Both the position numbers and the translations under genes were made by a program. The notes under the pieces are model-generated. The model had not been told where the DNA came from and searched no databases. It saw only the letters and a list, made by a program, of their open reading frames with translations. Positions 63,551-64,000 of a stretch of 64,000 nt of DNA are shown in pieces (the first letter of the stretch is position 1; every line of letters begins with the position of its first letter). Source of the DNA: Oryzibacter oryziterrae (GTDB lineage Bacteria > Pseudomonadota > Alphaproteobacteria > Rhizobiales > Pleomorphomonadaceae); NCBI RefSeq assembly GCF_021864535.1, contig NZ_JAKJIC010000004.1, positions 1-64,000 on the forward strand. Direction: 5' to 3'.

Positions 63551-63705
63551 CGGGGTGCCGGCTCGGGTCGGCACCCCGAATACCATCGGCTCCAAGGGGA
63601 GCCGCCAATCCGACGGAAGGACCTGCGCCGCAGGCCGTTCCGGACCGGTGCAGGCCACAACGGGGCAGGATTGCCAGGCGCTTTTCGAAGGTTTCAAAAG
63701 CGCCT
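63551..63705 (+). promoter_or_regulatory. rpsO-pnp intergenic stem-loops
   Basis: Two hairpins lie between rpsO and pnp: CGGGGTGCCG (63551-63560) with CGGCACCCCG (63569-63578), and AGGCGCTTTT (63676-63685) with AAAAGCGCCT (63696-63705). Neither is followed by a T-run. In other bacteria the pnp leader forms a long stem cut by RNase III as part of PNPase autoregulation; these hairpins are in the right place for that. The role here is inference. Confidence 0.55.
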
Positions 63706-63757
63706 CGCCGTCTTGCCCGTGGATCTCGCGCCGGCAACGAAAAGAAAGATATGACGC

Positions 63758-64000
63758 ATGTTCGATACCCATAAGGTCGAAATCGACTGGGCCGGTCAGA
63801 AGCTCACGCTTGAGACGGGCCGCATTGCCCGTCAGGCCGATGGCGCCGTGCTCGCCACGCTGGGCGAGTCTTCCGTGCTCGCCACCGTCGTCTCCGCCAA
63901 GGAGCCCAAGCCCGGCCAGGACTTCTTCCCCCTCACCGTCAACTACCAGGAAAAGGCCTTCGCGGCCGGCAAGATCCCGGGTGGCTATTTCAAGCGCGAG
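63758..64000 (+). CDS. pnp: Polyribonucleotide nucleotidyltransferase, N-terminal part (runs off the window)
   Basis: The first 81 codons of PNPase, the phosphorolytic 3'-5' exoribonuclease of the degradosome. The visible protein begins [20 protein letters not shown] and has [24 protein letters not shown] and [12 protein letters not shown], all typical of the first RNase PH domain. An ATG at 63751 is out of frame and soon stops; the true start is 63758. The frame is open at the window end. Confidence 0.95.
   Translation, partial: MFDTHKVEIDWAGQKLTLETGRIARQADGAVLATLGESSVLATVVSAKEPKPGQDFFPLTVNYQEKAFAAGKIPGGYFKRE

Noticed and set aside
1-64000. CRISPR arrays, insertion sequences or prophage genes
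   Set aside because: No regularly spaced short repeats, transposase or integrase motifs, or phage structural genes are visible anywhere in the window.

Overview
The window is GC-rich, densely coded chromosomal DNA that looks like an alphaproteobacterium of the order Hyphomicrobiales (Rhizobiales). The evidence is an Irr-type Fur regulator divergent from fabA-fabB-fabI, the sdhC-sdhD-sdhA...sdhB order, truB-rpsO-pnp, an Hsp20/DUF1150 pair, a DUF1737 protein beside a CitE-type lyase, and a full CtrA box (TTAA-N7-TTAA). I cannot name the genus. There is no CRISPR array, no transposase and no phage gene; the only RNA gene I can name is one tRNA-Ser(GGA).

Region 1 (1-11.3 kb) is signalling and envelope sugar metabolism. 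A receiver-domain protein is followed, across a long AT-rich gap, by galE and kdsA. A minus-strand operon then encodes an HD-GYP response regulator, a small secreted molybdopterin-fold protein and a hybrid histidine kinase. A PAS-GAF-GGDEF-EAL protein lies beyond a 0.95 kb gap that contains an orphan terminator. Region 2 (11.3-17.2 kb) is a deoxyribose catabolism operon: DeoR regulator, deoC, a double aldehyde dehydrogenase, a FucU/RbsD mutarotase and a ribokinase-family kinase. Region 3 (17.5-24.7 kb) holds a TadG-like membrane protein, an RluA-type pseudouridine synthase, a LysR regulator, gabT-gabD and a GNAT acetyltransferase. Region 4 (24.7-28.8 kb) is an amino-sugar operon (GlcNAc kinase, GntR regulator, SIS deaminase, nagA) behind repeated ATTGGT sites.

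Region 5 (28.8-35.5 kb) holds irr, fabA-fabB-fabI, an acyltransferase-like membrane protein, a hydrolase-TPR protein, DUF1150 and Hsp20. Region 6 (35.9-42.3 kb) is the succinate dehydrogenase operon, split between sdhA and sdhB by a lipoprotein gene of lower GC content, then a nucleotidyltransferase, a phosphatase-like protein and tRNA-Ser. Region 7 (42.5-58 kb) is rich in carbohydrate enzymes: two GH3 beta-glucosidases, a glycoamylase-like (GH144-like) protein, an (alpha/alpha)6 glycosidase, an alpha/beta hydrolase and a YddA-type ABC exporter. A CoA-transferase, a GntR regulator and a glutamine synthetase homologue are interleaved. Region 8 (58.3-64 kb) has a small lipoprotein, a GT87-like membrane protein, a CitE-type lyase, DUF1737, an SDR, then truB, rpsO and the start of pnp, which runs off the window.

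The most interesting points are the possible beta-1,2-glucan degradation locus, the kinase/secreted-protein/HD-GYP operon, the orphan terminator suggesting a small RNA, the structured region before fabA, the split sdh operon, the fused aldehyde dehydrogenase with a dead second half, and a two-copy palindromic intergenic repeat.
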